DNA of 64,000 nucleotides from an uncultured Eubacteriales bacterium (GCA_900542465.1 UQNS01000009.1:1-64000), one strand, 5' to 3'. Positions 35,823 through 45,579 are shown, counted from the stretch's first letter. The notes: generated by a model from the letters alone, not told the origin. A program made the numbers and translations.

Positions 35823-36557
35823 ATGGAAATACGTATTAATAAGTATTTAAGTGATGCCGGATTTTGTTCAAGGAGGGCCGCCGATAAACTTATTGAAGAA
35901 GGACGGGTCACTATAAACGGCAGGGTTCCTGAGGTTGGAGAGAAGATACCGGAAGGCACGGTAGTATGTGTCGATGGAAAAGAGGTCCATGCAGAAAGTG
36001 AGGAAATACTCATAGCATTTAACAAGCCGGTCGGTATCGTATGCACTGCGACAGATAAGCAGGGAGACAATAATATCGTAGATTATATAAATTATGGAAA
36101 ACGTATATATCCCATGGGCCGACTTGATAAAATGTCAGAGGGGCTTATTCTTTTAACCAATAATGGTGAGATAATGAACCGGATGCTTAATGCTTCTTAT
36201 AATCATGAAAAGGAGTATCTGGTGGAAGTAGATAAGAACATAACTGCCGATTTTGTGAAAAAGCTGGGCAGTGGAGTCTACTTAAAGGATCTGGATAAGA
36301 CTACAGCGCCATGCAGGGTGGAACCGGTCTACAGGAACAAGGACATAACAAAACCAACCAGACGTTTTAAGATCACACTCGTTCAGGGAATGAATAGACA
36401 GGTCCGAAGAATGTGTGAGGAATTCGGATTCAGAGTAAAAAAGCTAAAGAGGATAAGGATAATGAACATTCTCCTTGGTACGCTTCCGACAGGGCATTAC
36501 AGAAGTCTTTCTGTTAAAGAGCGAAACCAATTTTTAAGAGATCTGAAGCTTAGATAA
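35823..36557 (+). CDS. rluF: 23S rRNA pseudouridine synthase, RluF type
   Basis: A 244-residue RsuA/RluB/RluF family enzyme. An S4 domain at the N-terminus (RINKYLSDAGFCSRRAADKL) is followed by the catalytic domain with the aspartate in YPMGRLDKMSEGLILLTNNG, and LVQGMNRQVRRMCEEFGF. The KPVGIVCTATD and DNNIVDYINYGKRIYP stretches, and NRMLNASYNHEKEYLV, resemble E. coli RluF, which modifies U2604, more than RluB. AAGGAGATAAAA is the ribosome site. ligA follows 12 bases later and is likely cotranscribed. Confidence 0.9.
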   Translation: MEIRINKYLSDAGFCSRRAADKLIEEGRVTINGRVPEVGEKIPEGTVVCVDGKEVHAESEEILIAFNKPVGIVCTATDKQGDNNIVDYINYGKRIYPMGRLDKMSEGLILLTNNGEIMNRMLNASYNHEKEYLVEVDKNITADFVKKLGSGVYLKDLDKTTAPCRVEPVYRNKDITKPTRRFKITLVQGMNRQVRRMCEEFGFRVKKLKRIRIMNILLGTLPTGHYRSLSVKERNQFLRDLKLR

Positions 36558-36569
36558 TGAGGATTCAAT

Positions 36570-38528
36570 ATGGATAATACCGATAGAGAGTTGAAGAAAA
36601 TGAGAAGCCTTATTGATACGCTCAACAAGGCGGCGAAAGCATACTATGTAGACGGACAGGAAATAATGTCCAATTATGAATATGATGCTCTTTACGATGA
36701 ACTGGAAGAGCTTGAAAACAAAACAGGCATTCATATGTCTGACAGTCCGCTTAATCAGGTGGGATATGAAGTTTTAAGTGAGCTTCCAAAAGAAAGGCAT
36801 GCATCACCTATGCTCAGCCTGAGCAAAACAAAGAACCCTGAGGAACTGAAGGATTTTCTGGGCGATAATAAAGGACTGTTATCATGGAAGATGGATGGAC
36901 TTACTATCGTACTGACATATGAAGCTGGAGACCTTGTGAAGGCTGTAACAAGAGGAAATGGAGAAATAGGCGAGATAGTAACAAATAATGCCAGGGTATT
37001 TAAAAATATTCCTTTAAAAGTTTCACATAAAGGGAAAATGGTTATCAGAGGCGAAGCTGTTATTCATTACTCTGATTTTGAAAAGGTCAATGCCGATATT
37101 CCGGAAACCTCCGCAAAGTATAAAAACCCAAGAAATCTGTGCTCGGGATCAGTGAGACAATTGGATAACAGCATAACTAAAAAAAGGAATGTAAGGTTTT
37201 ATGCATTTGAACTGGTTGAAGCGGAAGGTCTGGACAGTAAGAATTCCAGAAGCTTTCAGTTCGAATTTTTAAAAGCCCAGGGTCTTACCGTTGTTGAATA
37301 TAAGGAAGTCGATAAGAAAAATATTATCGACTCAGTTAAAGAATTTGAAGCTAAGGTACCAATAAATGATTTTCCTTCAGATGGATTAGTGCTTTTACTT
37401 GATGATATTGAGTACGGAACATCACTTGGGAGGACTTCTAAGTTTCCAAGAAATGCAATTGCATTTAAATGGAAGGATGAGACTGCGGCGACGATCCTGA
37501 GAGACGTAGAGTGGTCTGCCTCCAGAACGGGCCTTATAAACCCTGTTGCCATATTTGACGGTGTTGAACTCGAGGGAACTAAGGTATCCCGTGCCAGTCT
37601 TCATAATATAAGCTATATAAGAAGCCTTAAACTTGGAATAGGTGACAGTATACAAGTTTTTAAGGCTAACATGATCATTCCTCAGATCGCAGAAAATGAG
37701 ACCGGGTCTGATAATGTTGCGGTTCCTGATGTCTGTCCTGTATGCGGGGCCAGGACAAGGATCAATGATGAGAATGGTGTTAAGACACTTTACTGCACGA
37801 ATGAGCATTGCCCGGCTAAACATATAAAAAGCTTTGTGCATCTGTCATCCCGTGATGCGTTAAATATCGAAGGCTTTTCAGAGGCGACGATAGATCGTTT
37901 TATCCAGCACCATTTTATAAGATCGCTTGCTGATATTTATAAGATAGATCACTATAAAGACGAGATAATTGCTATGGTTGGTTTTGGTGAGAAGTCGTAT
38001 GTAAAGCTGATTAGTGCGATCGAAAGATCGCGAAAGACCAAGTTATTTCATCTCGTTTACGGTATGGGCATACCGGGAATAGGTCTGGCAAATGCAAAAA
38101 TGATAACAAGGGTCTTTAAGACGCCTGAGGCCTGCATTAAAGCTGATGAGAATGACCTTGTGAAGATAGAGGGAGTCGGCCCCGTTCTTGCAGGAGAATT
38201 TGTGAGATTTTTCAAAGATGAAAATAAGCTTCGGGAGTTCAATGATCTAGTCGAAGTTCTTGAGATAGAAGATGATGGCGAGAACCCGGAAAGTCTTCTT
38301 GAAGGTAAAATATTTGTTATTACAGGCTCATTGAATAACTATGACAACAGAAGTGACCTTAAAGAATTGATCGAAAGTCTGGGCGGAAAGGTAACAGGCA
38401 GTGTAACTTCAAAAACGTCCTATCTGATCAATAATGATATTAATTCGACCAGTGAGAAAAACAAGAAAGCAAGGGCCTTAGGGGTTTCTATAATAAGCGA
38501 AGAGGACTTTGAAAATCTTGTAAAATAA
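36570..38528 (+). CDS. ligA: NAD-dependent DNA ligase with divergent active-site motif
   Basis: A 652-residue LigA. Domain Ia (AYYVDGQEIMSNYEYDALYDE), adenylation domain, OB fold, zinc finger (CPVCGARTRI ... CTNEHC), HhH repeats (MGIPGIGLANAKMI, IEGVGPVLAGEF) and a C-terminal BRCT domain (EGKIFVITGSLNNYDNRSDL) are all recognisable. The adenylated lysine is Lys107 in SWKMDGLT; the usual motif is E-x-K-x-D-G, so Trp here replaces the residue just before Lys, and TRGNGEIGE stands where TRGDG is usual. These changes point to a divergent LigA subtype; whether it is the main replicative ligase cannot be told here. Confidence 0.93.
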   Translation: MDNTDRELKKMRSLIDTLNKAAKAYYVDGQEIMSNYEYDALYDELEELENKTGIHMSDSPLNQVGYEVLSELPKERHASPMLSLSKTKNPEELKDFLGDNKGLLSWKMDGLTIVLTYEAGDLVKAVTRGNGEIGEIVTNNARVFKNIPLKVSHKGKMVIRGEAVIHYSDFEKVNADIPETSAKYKNPRNLCSGSVRQLDNSITKKRNVRFYAFELVEAEGLDSKNSRSFQFEFLKAQGLTVVEYKEVDKKNIIDSVKEFEAKVPINDFPSDGLVLLLDDIEYGTSLGRTSKFPRNAIAFKWKDETAATILRDVEWSASRTGLINPVAIFDGVELEGTKVSRASLHNISYIRSLKLGIGDSIQVFKANMIIPQIAENETGSDNVAVPDVCPVCGARTRINDENGVKTLYCTNEHCPAKHIKSFVHLSSRDALNIEGFSEATIDRFIQHHFIRSLADIYKIDHYKDEIIAMVGFGEKSYVKLISAIERSRKTKLFHLVYGMGIPGIGLANAKMITRVFKTPEACIKADENDLVKIEGVGPVLAGEFVRFFKDENKLREFNDLVEVLEIEDDGENPESLLEGKIFVITGSLNNYDNRSDLKELIESLGGKVTGSVTSKTSYLINNDINSTSEKNKKARALGVSIISEEDFENLVK

Positions 38529-38594
38529 TGCTGATTGATGTAAAATACCACGGAATACCTGATCTTTCAGTGTGTTTATTTTAGGGGGATAACT

Positions 38595-39500
38595 ATGCCA
38601 ATTAAGATACCAAGAGATTTACCGGCGTATTCTAAGCTAGAGTCTGAGAATATATTTGTGATGGATGAAAAGAGAGCCCTTTCACAGGACCTGAGGCCAT
38701 TACAGATCCTGGTGGTCAACCTTATGCCAGTAAAGGAAGTAACCGAGTATGATATCATGAGATCGCTATCTAATACTCCTTTGCAGATAGATATCACGCT
38801 TTTGCAGATGGAAACTCATGTATCAAAAAATACATCGGCATCTCACCTTGAGAAGTTTTATGCTACATTTCCGGACATAAAACATAAGAAGTTTGATGGG
38901 ATGATAATAACAGGTGCTCCACTTGAAAAGATCGACTTTGAAGAAGTTAATTACTGGGAAGAACTGACACAGGTAATGGAGTGGTCTAAGGAACATGTAA
39001 CAAGTACTCTCCATATTTGCTGGGCTGCACAGGCAGGAATGTACTATCATTATGGAGTAAGGAAGATCATTCTTCCTGAAAAGCTTTCGGGCATTTATCT
39101 CCACCATGTTATCCACAGGCAGGATCCGCTCGTACGAGGCTTTGACGACATGTTCTATGCTCCGCATTCCCGTCATTCGGAAGTGTGCAGAGAAGATGTT
39201 ATTTCAAATGAGAAATTCAAAATATTAGCGGATTCGAAAGAAGCAGGCATTTATATAGTGAGTGCTGAAAATGGTAAAAATGTATTCGTCATGGGACATC
39301 CGGAATATGATAGATACACTTTAGATACGGAATTCAAACGAGATATTGATAAGGGATTGATGCCTAATATGCCGGTACATTATTATCCTAATAATGATCC
39401 GTCCAACAGACCGCGAATGCAGTGGAGATCACATGCAAACGCACTTTACACTAACTGGCTGAACTATTATGTGTATCAGGTCACACCTTATGTTCTTTAA
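38595..39500 (+). CDS. metA: Homoserine O-acetyltransferase (MetA family, Glu111 type)
   Basis: A 301-residue class-I glutamine-amidotransferase-like acyltransferase that activates homoserine for methionine synthesis. The nucleophile Cys142 lies in TLHICWAAQAG, and the catalytic His and Glu are in the GHPEYDRYTLDTE region. Residue 111 in TGAPLEKIDFEE is Glu; published work on this family links Glu111 to acetyl-CoA use and Gly to succinyl-CoA, so the product should be O-acetylhomoserine. metY, which uses that product, lies 5 kb downstream. AGGGGG is the ribosome site. No SAM riboswitch or T-box was seen in the short leader. Confidence 0.93.
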   Translation: MPIKIPRDLPAYSKLESENIFVMDEKRALSQDLRPLQILVVNLMPVKEVTEYDIMRSLSNTPLQIDITLLQMETHVSKNTSASHLEKFYATFPDIKHKKFDGMIITGAPLEKIDFEEVNYWEELTQVMEWSKEHVTSTLHICWAAQAGMYYHYGVRKIILPEKLSGIYLHHVIHRQDPLVRGFDDMFYAPHSRHSEVCREDVISNEKFKILADSKEAGIYIVSAENGKNVFVMGHPEYDRYTLDTEFKRDIDKGLMPNMPVHYYPNNDPSNRPRMQWRSHANALYTNWLNYYVYQVTPYVL

Positions 39501-39576
39501 ATATCTCAACTTTTTCGTCTACGCGCATCAACGTAACGGATCAAAATTTAATTAACGCAGAAATGAGGAGAATGTT

Positions 39577-40125
39577 ATGGCAATTACAAGTCCAAGAGGT
39601 TTTGATTCAGAAAAGCAGAAAGCTGTAAATTACTTTATTACAAACGGATGGCCTGAGTATATGGCTTATGAACTTGTAGAAAATTTTTCAAAGAAGACTC
39701 TAAATCCAGGTGAGATCATTTGTCTTGGAGCACTTATGAAGCTTATGAATTCAGCCTATTATATGGCTGAGGATGACAGGACTAAGTCTCCTAAGATATC
39801 AGTTATTTCAGACTATCCATTATTCAAAGTGGCTGTAAATGATGTAAGCCCGCTTATGGGCCGTATGATGATCCTCCCTGAAGGTAAGATCTATGTTGAG
39901 ATAGATATTACAGATGGTGATGTTGTAAAGCCTATCGACTGGATCGAATTTGCGGAAACAAATGAGCAGCTTGCGGCATACGATAAATTTATAAATTCAC
40001 TTATCGATGGTTCATCACCATATCTTAAACTTGCTGACGGTTCATCATTTAAGTTGGCGGATATTACATACAGCAATCTTGATTTTTATTTAAAAAATAT
40101 TGTAGAAATTGAAGGTCAGGCATAA
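39577..40125 (+). CDS. Conserved-looking protein of unknown function
   Basis: A 182-residue soluble protein that I do not recognise. There is no signal peptide or membrane segment; the sequence is acidic with many aromatic residues (NGWPEYMAYELVENFSKK, ALMKLMNSAYYMAEDD, MGRMMILPEGKIYVEIDIT). The composition and codon use look like the surrounding host genes, so it is probably a resident gene rather than cargo. GAGGAGAATGTT before ATG is a strong ribosome site. It follows metA by 76 bases and ends at an intrinsic terminator, so metA and this gene may share a transcript. Confidence 0.75.
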   Translation: MAITSPRGFDSEKQKAVNYFITNGWPEYMAYELVENFSKKTLNPGEIICLGALMKLMNSAYYMAEDDRTKSPKISVISDYPLFKVAVNDVSPLMGRMMILPEGKIYVEIDITDGDVVKPIDWIEFAETNEQLAAYDKFINSLIDGSSPYLKLADGSSFKLADITYSNLDFYLKNIVEIEGQA

Positions 40126-40133
40126 TAAATGCT

Positions 40134-40164
40134 AAGGGCAGGATCATAAGGTCCTGCCCTTTTG
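40134..40164 (+). terminator. Terminator after 39577-40125
   Basis: AAGGGCAGGA (40134-40143) pairs with TCCTGCCCTT (40152-40161) and T residues follow. Nothing further was found between 40165 and the promoter at 40272. Confidence 0.85.
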
Positions 40165-40271
40165 TTGTTTTAAGAGGCGCTTTTGATCAAATACACAGAA
40201 TAAAACATAAAAAATACGACAAAAAGACGATTTTGTAGTACCGATATCCCTTCTTTATCAATTATTTTAAA

Positions 40272-40300
40272 TTGAGTACAAAATGAAAGTTTCGTATAAT
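40272..40300 (+). promoter_or_regulatory. Promoter of the ABC transporter operon
   Basis: TTGAGT (40272-40277), 17-base spacer, TATAAT (40295-40300), then a short leader to AGGAGG and the ATG at 40326. Confidence 0.75.
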
Positions 40301-40325
40301 GTATATATGTTAGGAGGATCTGTCT

Positions 40326-41030
40326 ATGGCTGATTTTATAGAATTGAAAGATGTCCATAAAATATACAAAATGGGGGAGATAGAGATCCATGCAGTGGAT
40401 GGGATCAATTTCTCTATAAAAAAAGGCGAGTTTGTGGTCATCGTTGGATCTAGCGGCGCGGGCAAAACTACCGTTTTAAATATATTAGGAGGGATGGATA
40501 CGGCATCGAAAGGACAGGTGCTTATAGATGGCGTAGACATTGCAGGATATTCAAATAGACAGTTAACAAAATACAGAAGATACGATATTGGATTTGTATT
40601 TCAGTTTTATAATCTGATGCAGAATCTTACAGCAAGAGAAAATGTCGAGCTTGCAACTCAGATATGCCAGCACCCTATAGATGCGATGACTGTTCTGGAG
40701 GAAGTAGGTCTTAAGGACAGGGCTGATAATTTTCCGGGGCAGCTTTCCGGGGGTGAACAGCAGAGAGTATCGATCGCGCGGGCACTGGCTAAAGATCCTA
40801 AATTGCTCTTGTGTGATGAACCCACCGGAGCTCTTGATTATGCGACCGGTAAGCAGATATTAAAACTTCTTCAAGATACATGCAGAAATAAAGGGATGAC
40901 CGTAATCGTCATAACTCATAATCTTGCCATCACACCAATGGCAGACCACGTAATTGAAATAAAGAGCGGAAAGGTCTTTAAAGAGACCTATAATGATGAT
41001 CCGATACCTGTTGAAACGATTGAATGGTAA
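40326..41030 (+). CDS. ABC transporter ATP-binding protein (MacB/LolD type)
   Basis: A 234-residue ATPase. Walker A GSSGAGKTTVLNILGG, Q-loop FVFQFYNLMQNLTARENV, signature LSGGEQQRVSIARALAKDP, Walker B LLLCDEPTGALD and H-loop VIVITHNLAI are complete. The short form with the YNLMQNLT sequence belongs to the MacB/LolD/BceA-like group, which serves FtsX-type permeases. It is followed by such a permease after 20 bases. Substrate unknown: export of lipids, peptides or drug resistance are typical for the group. Confidence 0.95.
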   Translation: MADFIELKDVHKIYKMGEIEIHAVDGINFSIKKGEFVVIVGSSGAGKTTVLNILGGMDTASKGQVLIDGVDIAGYSNRQLTKYRRYDIGFVFQFYNLMQNLTARENVELATQICQHPIDAMTVLEEVGLKDRADNFPGQLSGGEQQRVSIARALAKDPKLLLCDEPTGALDYATGKQILKLLQDTCRNKGMTVIVITHNLAITPMADHVIEIKSGKVFKETYNDDPIPVETIEW

Positions 41031-41050
41031 TTCTGTAAGGGGGATGTGTT

Positions 41051-44000
41051 ATGACTCAAACCCAATGGAAAGATTTTTTCAGAGCGATAAGAAAGAACAT
41101 TGGAAGATTTTTTTCGCTTGTTTTTATAGTTGCCATAGGCGTCGCCTTTTACTCCGGAATAAGATCTACAGAGCCTGATATGAGAATATCGGCCGATAAG
41201 ACTTATGATGAGTATAAATTCCTCGATATTTGGATAAGATCAAATCTTGGTCTGACTCGGGATGATATAAGTGAGATCGCCGGAAGGAAAGATGTAGAAA
41301 CTGCAGAGGGCGGTTATCTGACTGAAGCCTTTCTCAAAAGTGACAACAGCAAAGATTCTAATGAAGAACATGTAACACAGGTATATTCCACATCCAAGAA
41401 CTTAAATAAGCTTAATATAAAAGAGGGCAGACTTCCTGAAGGCAAGGATGAGTGTTTTATAGACCATGAGTTTATGGAAAAACAGGGGTTAAAGATCGGT
41501 GATATCGTTAAGATCGCAGATGGAGACGGAAATAAAGTCTCAGCGTTGAAAACAAATGAGTTCAAAATTGCGGGAAGCGGATCATTTTCCTGGTATTTGA
41601 GTTGGGAGCGAGGGTCAGCGTCCATAGGAGACGGAACTAATGACACCTTTATATTTACCAGCCCTGACGCCTTTGATCTGGATTGTTATACCATAGCTTA
41701 TGTTCGTGTTTCCGGAAGCGGAGAACTGGATACATACTCAAAGGAATATGCAGACAAGATCGATAATGTCCGGAAAGACATTGAGTCAATAGCAAATGGA
41801 CGAGCTTCTAAGCGATTGGATGATATCAGAGGAGAGGGTCTTGCCAGAATAGAAGATGGCAGAAAAAAGATAGATGACGGCAGAAAGGCTTTAGCGGATG
41901 GTCAGGCGCAGATCGATGCCGCGAGTCTTGATCTGGATAATGGATACAGAGAGTATGAAAACGGTCTGGCTCAGTATAACGCGGGAATGGATTCATATAA
42001 TGCGGGACTGGCAAGGATCAGATCCACAAAAAATGAGCTTGATGATTCAGAGGCTGAGTACAGTGCAGGGGAAGCGCAGATCGATAAACTCAGGGAGCAG
42101 CTAAAAGCGGCAAAAGCAAGCGGCAATACGCAGATGGCCATGGTACTTGAGGGGAAGATCAGTAAAGGGGCAAGGGGCCTTGCTGCAACAAGAGAACAAC
42201 TTAATGCAGGATGGAAAGAGTATAATTCGGGCGTTCTGCAGCTAAATGCAAATAAAGATAAGCTGGATGCAAGTAAGGCGGCTTTGGATGATACTAAGAC
42301 CAGGCTGGATAACGGAAAAGCAGAGCTGGAAGTAAAAAAAGCCGATCTTGAAGCAGCAAAAGCAAAGAGTGAAAAAGAGATAGCAGAGGCTGAAGCTGAC
42401 GTAGCAAAAGCGGAAAAGGATCTTAACAGTATAGGTGAGTCTAAATGGTATGTACTGACAAGAGATCAGATCATGACGTATGTTGAATTTAAAATGGACT
42501 CTGAAAGGATAGGTAAGATAGGAACCGTCTTTCCTGCAATATTTTTCCTTGTTGCAGCCCTGGTATGTCTGACTTCTATGACAAGAATGATAGAAGAGGA
42601 ACGGACCCTTATAGGAACGATGAAGGCTATGGGCTTCAGTTCAGCATCGATCGCGGGCAAATACTTTACATATGCAGCGGCAGCTACACTTGGCGGCGGT
42701 ATTTTAGGCGCATTGGTGGGGGCTAAGATCCTTCCCTATGTGATCATCCTTGCTTATAAGATACTTTATGTGAATCTGGATATTGTTGTCCTTCCATATC
42801 ATGCGGATCTTTTTATAACATCGATATTATTCGCTCTGATCGCAACCGTGGGTGCAACTATAATGGCATGTATGAATGCGTTAAGGTCAACGCCGGCAGC
42901 TCTCATGAGGCCGCCTGCACCTAAGAGCGGAAAGAGAATCATTCTTGAGAAGATCCCCTTCATATGGAACAGGCTTTCTTTTAATCTTAAGTCGGCTATA
43001 AGGAATCTTTTCAGATATAAGAAACGATTCTTTATGTCTATACTTGGAATAGGCGGCTGTATGTCTTTGCTGTTAGTAAGCTTTGGACTGCATGATTCTA
43101 TAATGACTATAGTAGATAATCAATACGATAAGATCTGGTCCTATAATGCTTCTGCGGATATTAATAAAGATATTGATCTGGGATCAAAAAGGGAGCTTAT
43201 CAGAAATATCAGGACGTCAAATACAGAGATAAGCAATTCTTTAATGGCTTATTCACAGTCAACGAAGATAACCTGTAAAGATAAAGAAGAGGATGCTTTT
43301 CTTTTTGTTCCGGAAGATAAAGAGAACGTAGGAAATTTTATTAATTTAAAAACAAGAGATAATAAGATAAATAACGAATTTAAACTGGAAGATGGAAAAG
43401 TTATCATTACCGAAAAGTTTGCCAACCTTCTAGGACTCAAGGTTGGAGATGATCTTCCTCTTGAAGTCGATGGAAAGATCAAAAAGGTCAATATAGGACA
43501 TATAAGTGAGAACTATCTCTATCATTATGTATATATGACTGAGAATACATATAGAGATATTTACGGAAAGAGCCCGGAATTTAATGTGGTCTATCTACGG
43601 TTTAACAATACCAGTAATGAGACTAATGAAAAAATAAGCAAGTCTCTTCTTGATATGAAAAATATCAAAGGGGTCACGATGATCAATGAGCTTCAGGCTA
43701 AAGTCAACAATATGATGTCATCGCTTAATTATGTAGTAATAGTCCTTGTTCTTTCTGCCGGTCTGCTTGTTTATGTTGTTACATACAACCTTAACAATAT
43801 TAATATCTCAGAGAGAAGAAGAGAACTGGCATCACTTAAAGTTCTGGGAATGCATAATATAGAAGTTGCTAATTATATATACAGAGAGAACATCTTCCTT
43901 ACAAGCTTTGGAGTTGTGGTTGGTCTGTTTATGGGACTTTTTCTCCACCAGTATGTGATCCGAACAGCTGAAATAGATATGCTGATGTTTGGAAGGCATA

Positions 44001-44125
44001 TAAATCTGGTAAGCTACTTTTTTGCTGCCGGGCTCACATTTCTGTTTGCAATAATCGTAAACGTTCTCATGTTCTGGAGGATAAAAAAGATCGATGTTGT
44101 TGAGTCTATGAAGAGCGTTGAATAA
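41051..44125 (+). CDS. FtsX-type ABC transporter permease with coiled-coil extracellular domain
   Basis: A 1024-residue permease. The first membrane helix (IGRFFSLVFIVAIGVAFYSG) is followed by a large extracellular part of ~400 residues whose second half is a long repetitive coiled coil (DGRKKIDDGRKALADGQAQI, and repeats of x-DxGx-x-Yx-x-G type, residues ~260-455). Three helices of the first FtsX domain then appear around 495-620, then another helix, a second extracellular part and the last FtsX domain. The repeated DG/NG pattern is like that of YhgE/Pip-type proteins. It functions with the ATPase upstream and is monocistronic with it under the promoter at 40272. The substrate is unknown. Confidence 0.9.
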   Translation: MTQTQWKDFFRAIRKNIGRFFSLVFIVAIGVAFYSGIRSTEPDMRISADKTYDEYKFLDIWIRSNLGLTRDDISEIAGRKDVETAEGGYLTEAFLKSDNSKDSNEEHVTQVYSTSKNLNKLNIKEGRLPEGKDECFIDHEFMEKQGLKIGDIVKIADGDGNKVSALKTNEFKIAGSGSFSWYLSWERGSASIGDGTNDTFIFTSPDAFDLDCYTIAYVRVSGSGELDTYSKEYADKIDNVRKDIESIANGRASKRLDDIRGEGLARIEDGRKKIDDGRKALADGQAQIDAASLDLDNGYREYENGLAQYNAGMDSYNAGLARIRSTKNELDDSEAEYSAGEAQIDKLREQLKAAKASGNTQMAMVLEGKISKGARGLAATREQLNAGWKEYNSGVLQLNANKDKLDASKAALDDTKTRLDNGKAELEVKKADLEAAKAKSEKEIAEAEADVAKAEKDLNSIGESKWYVLTRDQIMTYVEFKMDSERIGKIGTVFPAIFFLVAALVCLTSMTRMIEEERTLIGTMKAMGFSSASIAGKYFTYAAAATLGGGILGALVGAKILPYVIILAYKILYVNLDIVVLPYHADLFITSILFALIATVGATIMACMNALRSTPAALMRPPAPKSGKRIILEKIPFIWNRLSFNLKSAIRNLFRYKKRFFMSILGIGGCMSLLLVSFGLHDSIMTIVDNQYDKIWSYNASADINKDIDLGSKRELIRNIRTSNTEISNSLMAYSQSTKITCKDKEEDAFLFVPEDKENVGNFINLKTRDNKINNEFKLEDGKVIITEKFANLLGLKVGDDLPLEVDGKIKKVNIGHISENYLYHYVYMTENTYRDIYGKSPEFNVVYLRFNNTSNETNEKISKSLLDMKNIKGVTMINELQAKVNNMMSSLNYVVIVLVLSAGLLVYVVTYNLNNINISERRRELASLKVLGMHNIEVANYIYRENIFLTSFGVVVGLFMGLFLHQYVIRTAEIDMLMFGRHINLVSYFFAAGLTFLFAIIVNVLMFWRIKKIDVVESMKSVE

Positions 44126-44143
44126 GAAAAATATTTAAAGATC

Positions 44144-44187
44144 ATAAGGTCTGGTTATAAGTATAGATTATAACCAGACCTTATTTT
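44144..44187. terminator. Strong terminator after the ABC permease
   Basis: A perfect 17-base stem: ATAAGGTCTGGTTATAA (44144-44160) with TTATAACCAGACCTTAT (44168-44184), 7-base loop, then TTTT. Confidence 0.9.
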
Positions 44188-44277
44188 AATGAATTACCCC
44201 TTCTCCTATTTGTATGGTAGATTATATTCAAGTTCAAGAGAGATAAAATTTATCAGATTGCAGGAGGAAATACATAT

Positions 44278-45579
44278 ATGTCAACATTAAGGGAAAGAAA
44301 TTTAAAGTTCGAAACAAAACAGATCCATGTAGGACAGGAAGAAGCTGATCCCGTTACCCTTTCAAGGGCAGTGCCTATATATCAGACGAGCTCATACGTA
44401 TTCAAAAACTCACAGCATGCAGCCGACAGGTTTGCCTTAAGAGATGCAGGCAATATTTACGGAAGACTTACTAATACGACACAGGGCGTATTTGAGGAAA
44501 GAGTCACAGCGCTTGAAAATGGCGCAGCCGGTCTGGCGGTCGCATCAGGTGCAGCGGCAGTTTCATACGCCGTTCAAAATCTTGCGTTTGCCGGAGACCA
44601 TATCGTTGCAGCCAATAATGTTTATGGAGGTACTTATAATCTTCTTGATCACACGCTCAGAGCTTATGGAATCAATACTACATTTGTAGATGCGCTTAAA
44701 CCTGAGGAATTCGAAGCAGCCATTCAGGAGAATACTAAAGCGGTCTTCGTTGAAACGCTTGGCAATCCTAATTCCGAAGTTACAGATATTGAAGCGATTT
44801 CAGAAATTGCTCATGCACACGGTATCCCGCTTATAGTAGATAATACATTTGCAACACCTTATCTTGTGCGCCCTATTGAACACGGCGCGGACATCGTAGT
44901 TCAGTCAGCTACCAAATTTATAGGAGGTCACGGGACAACTATAGGAGGTATTATAGTTGAAGCTGGAACATTTGATTGGAAGGCTTCCGGACGGTTCCCG
45001 CAGTTTACAACTCCGGACCCATCTTATCATGGCGTCATATTTGCAGATGCATGTGGTCCTGCCGCATTTGTTACAAGAATAAGGGCAATTCTTCTAAGAG
45101 ATACGGGGGCAGCAATATCACCGGTATCAGCATTTACATTTTTACAAAGTCTGGAATCTCTTTCGCTCAGAGTTGAAAGACATGTGGAAAATGCACTTAA
45201 GGTCGTAGATTACCTGTCTAAGAATCCTAAGGTCGAATCTGTGAGTCATCCATCACTTTCAGCTGATCCGAAACAGCAGGAATTATACAGACAGTATTTC
45301 CCTAATGGCGGCGGTTCTATTTTTACATTCAGGATAAAAGGAGATGAAAAAAAGACGCAGAAATTTATTGATAATCTTCAGCTTTTCTCACTTCTTGCAA
45401 ATGTAGCCGATGCTAAGTCACTTGTTATCCATCCTGCTACAACGACCCATGCTGAGCTTACCAGGGAAGAACAGGAAAACCAGGGTATATATGAAAATAC
45501 AGTGAGGCTCTCTATTGGTACGGAAAACATTGACGATATCATTTTCGATCTTGAAGAGGCTTTTGCAGCTATTGATTAA
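44278..45579 (+). CDS. metY: O-acetylhomoserine sulfhydrylase (aminocarboxypropyltransferase)
   Basis: A 433-residue PLP enzyme of the Cys/Met metabolism family. N-terminal KQIHVGQEEADPVTLSRAVPIYQTSS (seen in parts), YGRLTNTTQGVFEERV, the cofactor region SGAAAVSYAVQNL and the lysine in VVQSATKFIGGHG are typical. C-terminal DAKSLVIHPATTTHAEL is characteristic of the sulfhydrylase group rather than cystathionine synthase. It converts O-acetylhomoserine and sulfide to homocysteine. This fits the acetyl-type MetA at 38595. GCAGGAGGAAAT is the ribosome site. A promoter upstream (TATATT near 44220) is weak. Confidence 0.95.
   Translation: MSTLRERNLKFETKQIHVGQEEADPVTLSRAVPIYQTSSYVFKNSQHAADRFALRDAGNIYGRLTNTTQGVFEERVTALENGAAGLAVASGAAAVSYAVQNLAFAGDHIVAANNVYGGTYNLLDHTLRAYGINTTFVDALKPEEFEAAIQENTKAVFVETLGNPNSEVTDIEAISEIAHAHGIPLIVDNTFATPYLVRPIEHGADIVVQSATKFIGGHGTTIGGIIVEAGTFDWKASGRFPQFTTPDPSYHGVIFADACGPAAFVTRIRAILLRDTGAAISPVSAFTFLQSLESLSLRVERHVENALKVVDYLSKNPKVESVSHPSLSADPKQQELYRQYFPNGGGSIFTFRIKGDEKKTQKFIDNLQLFSLLANVADAKSLVIHPATTTHAELTREEQENQGIYENTVRLSIGTENIDDIIFDLEEAFAAID

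Noticed and set aside
38529..38594. SAM riboswitch or T-box before metA
   Set aside because: The gap is only 66 bases and shows no conserved core of either element.
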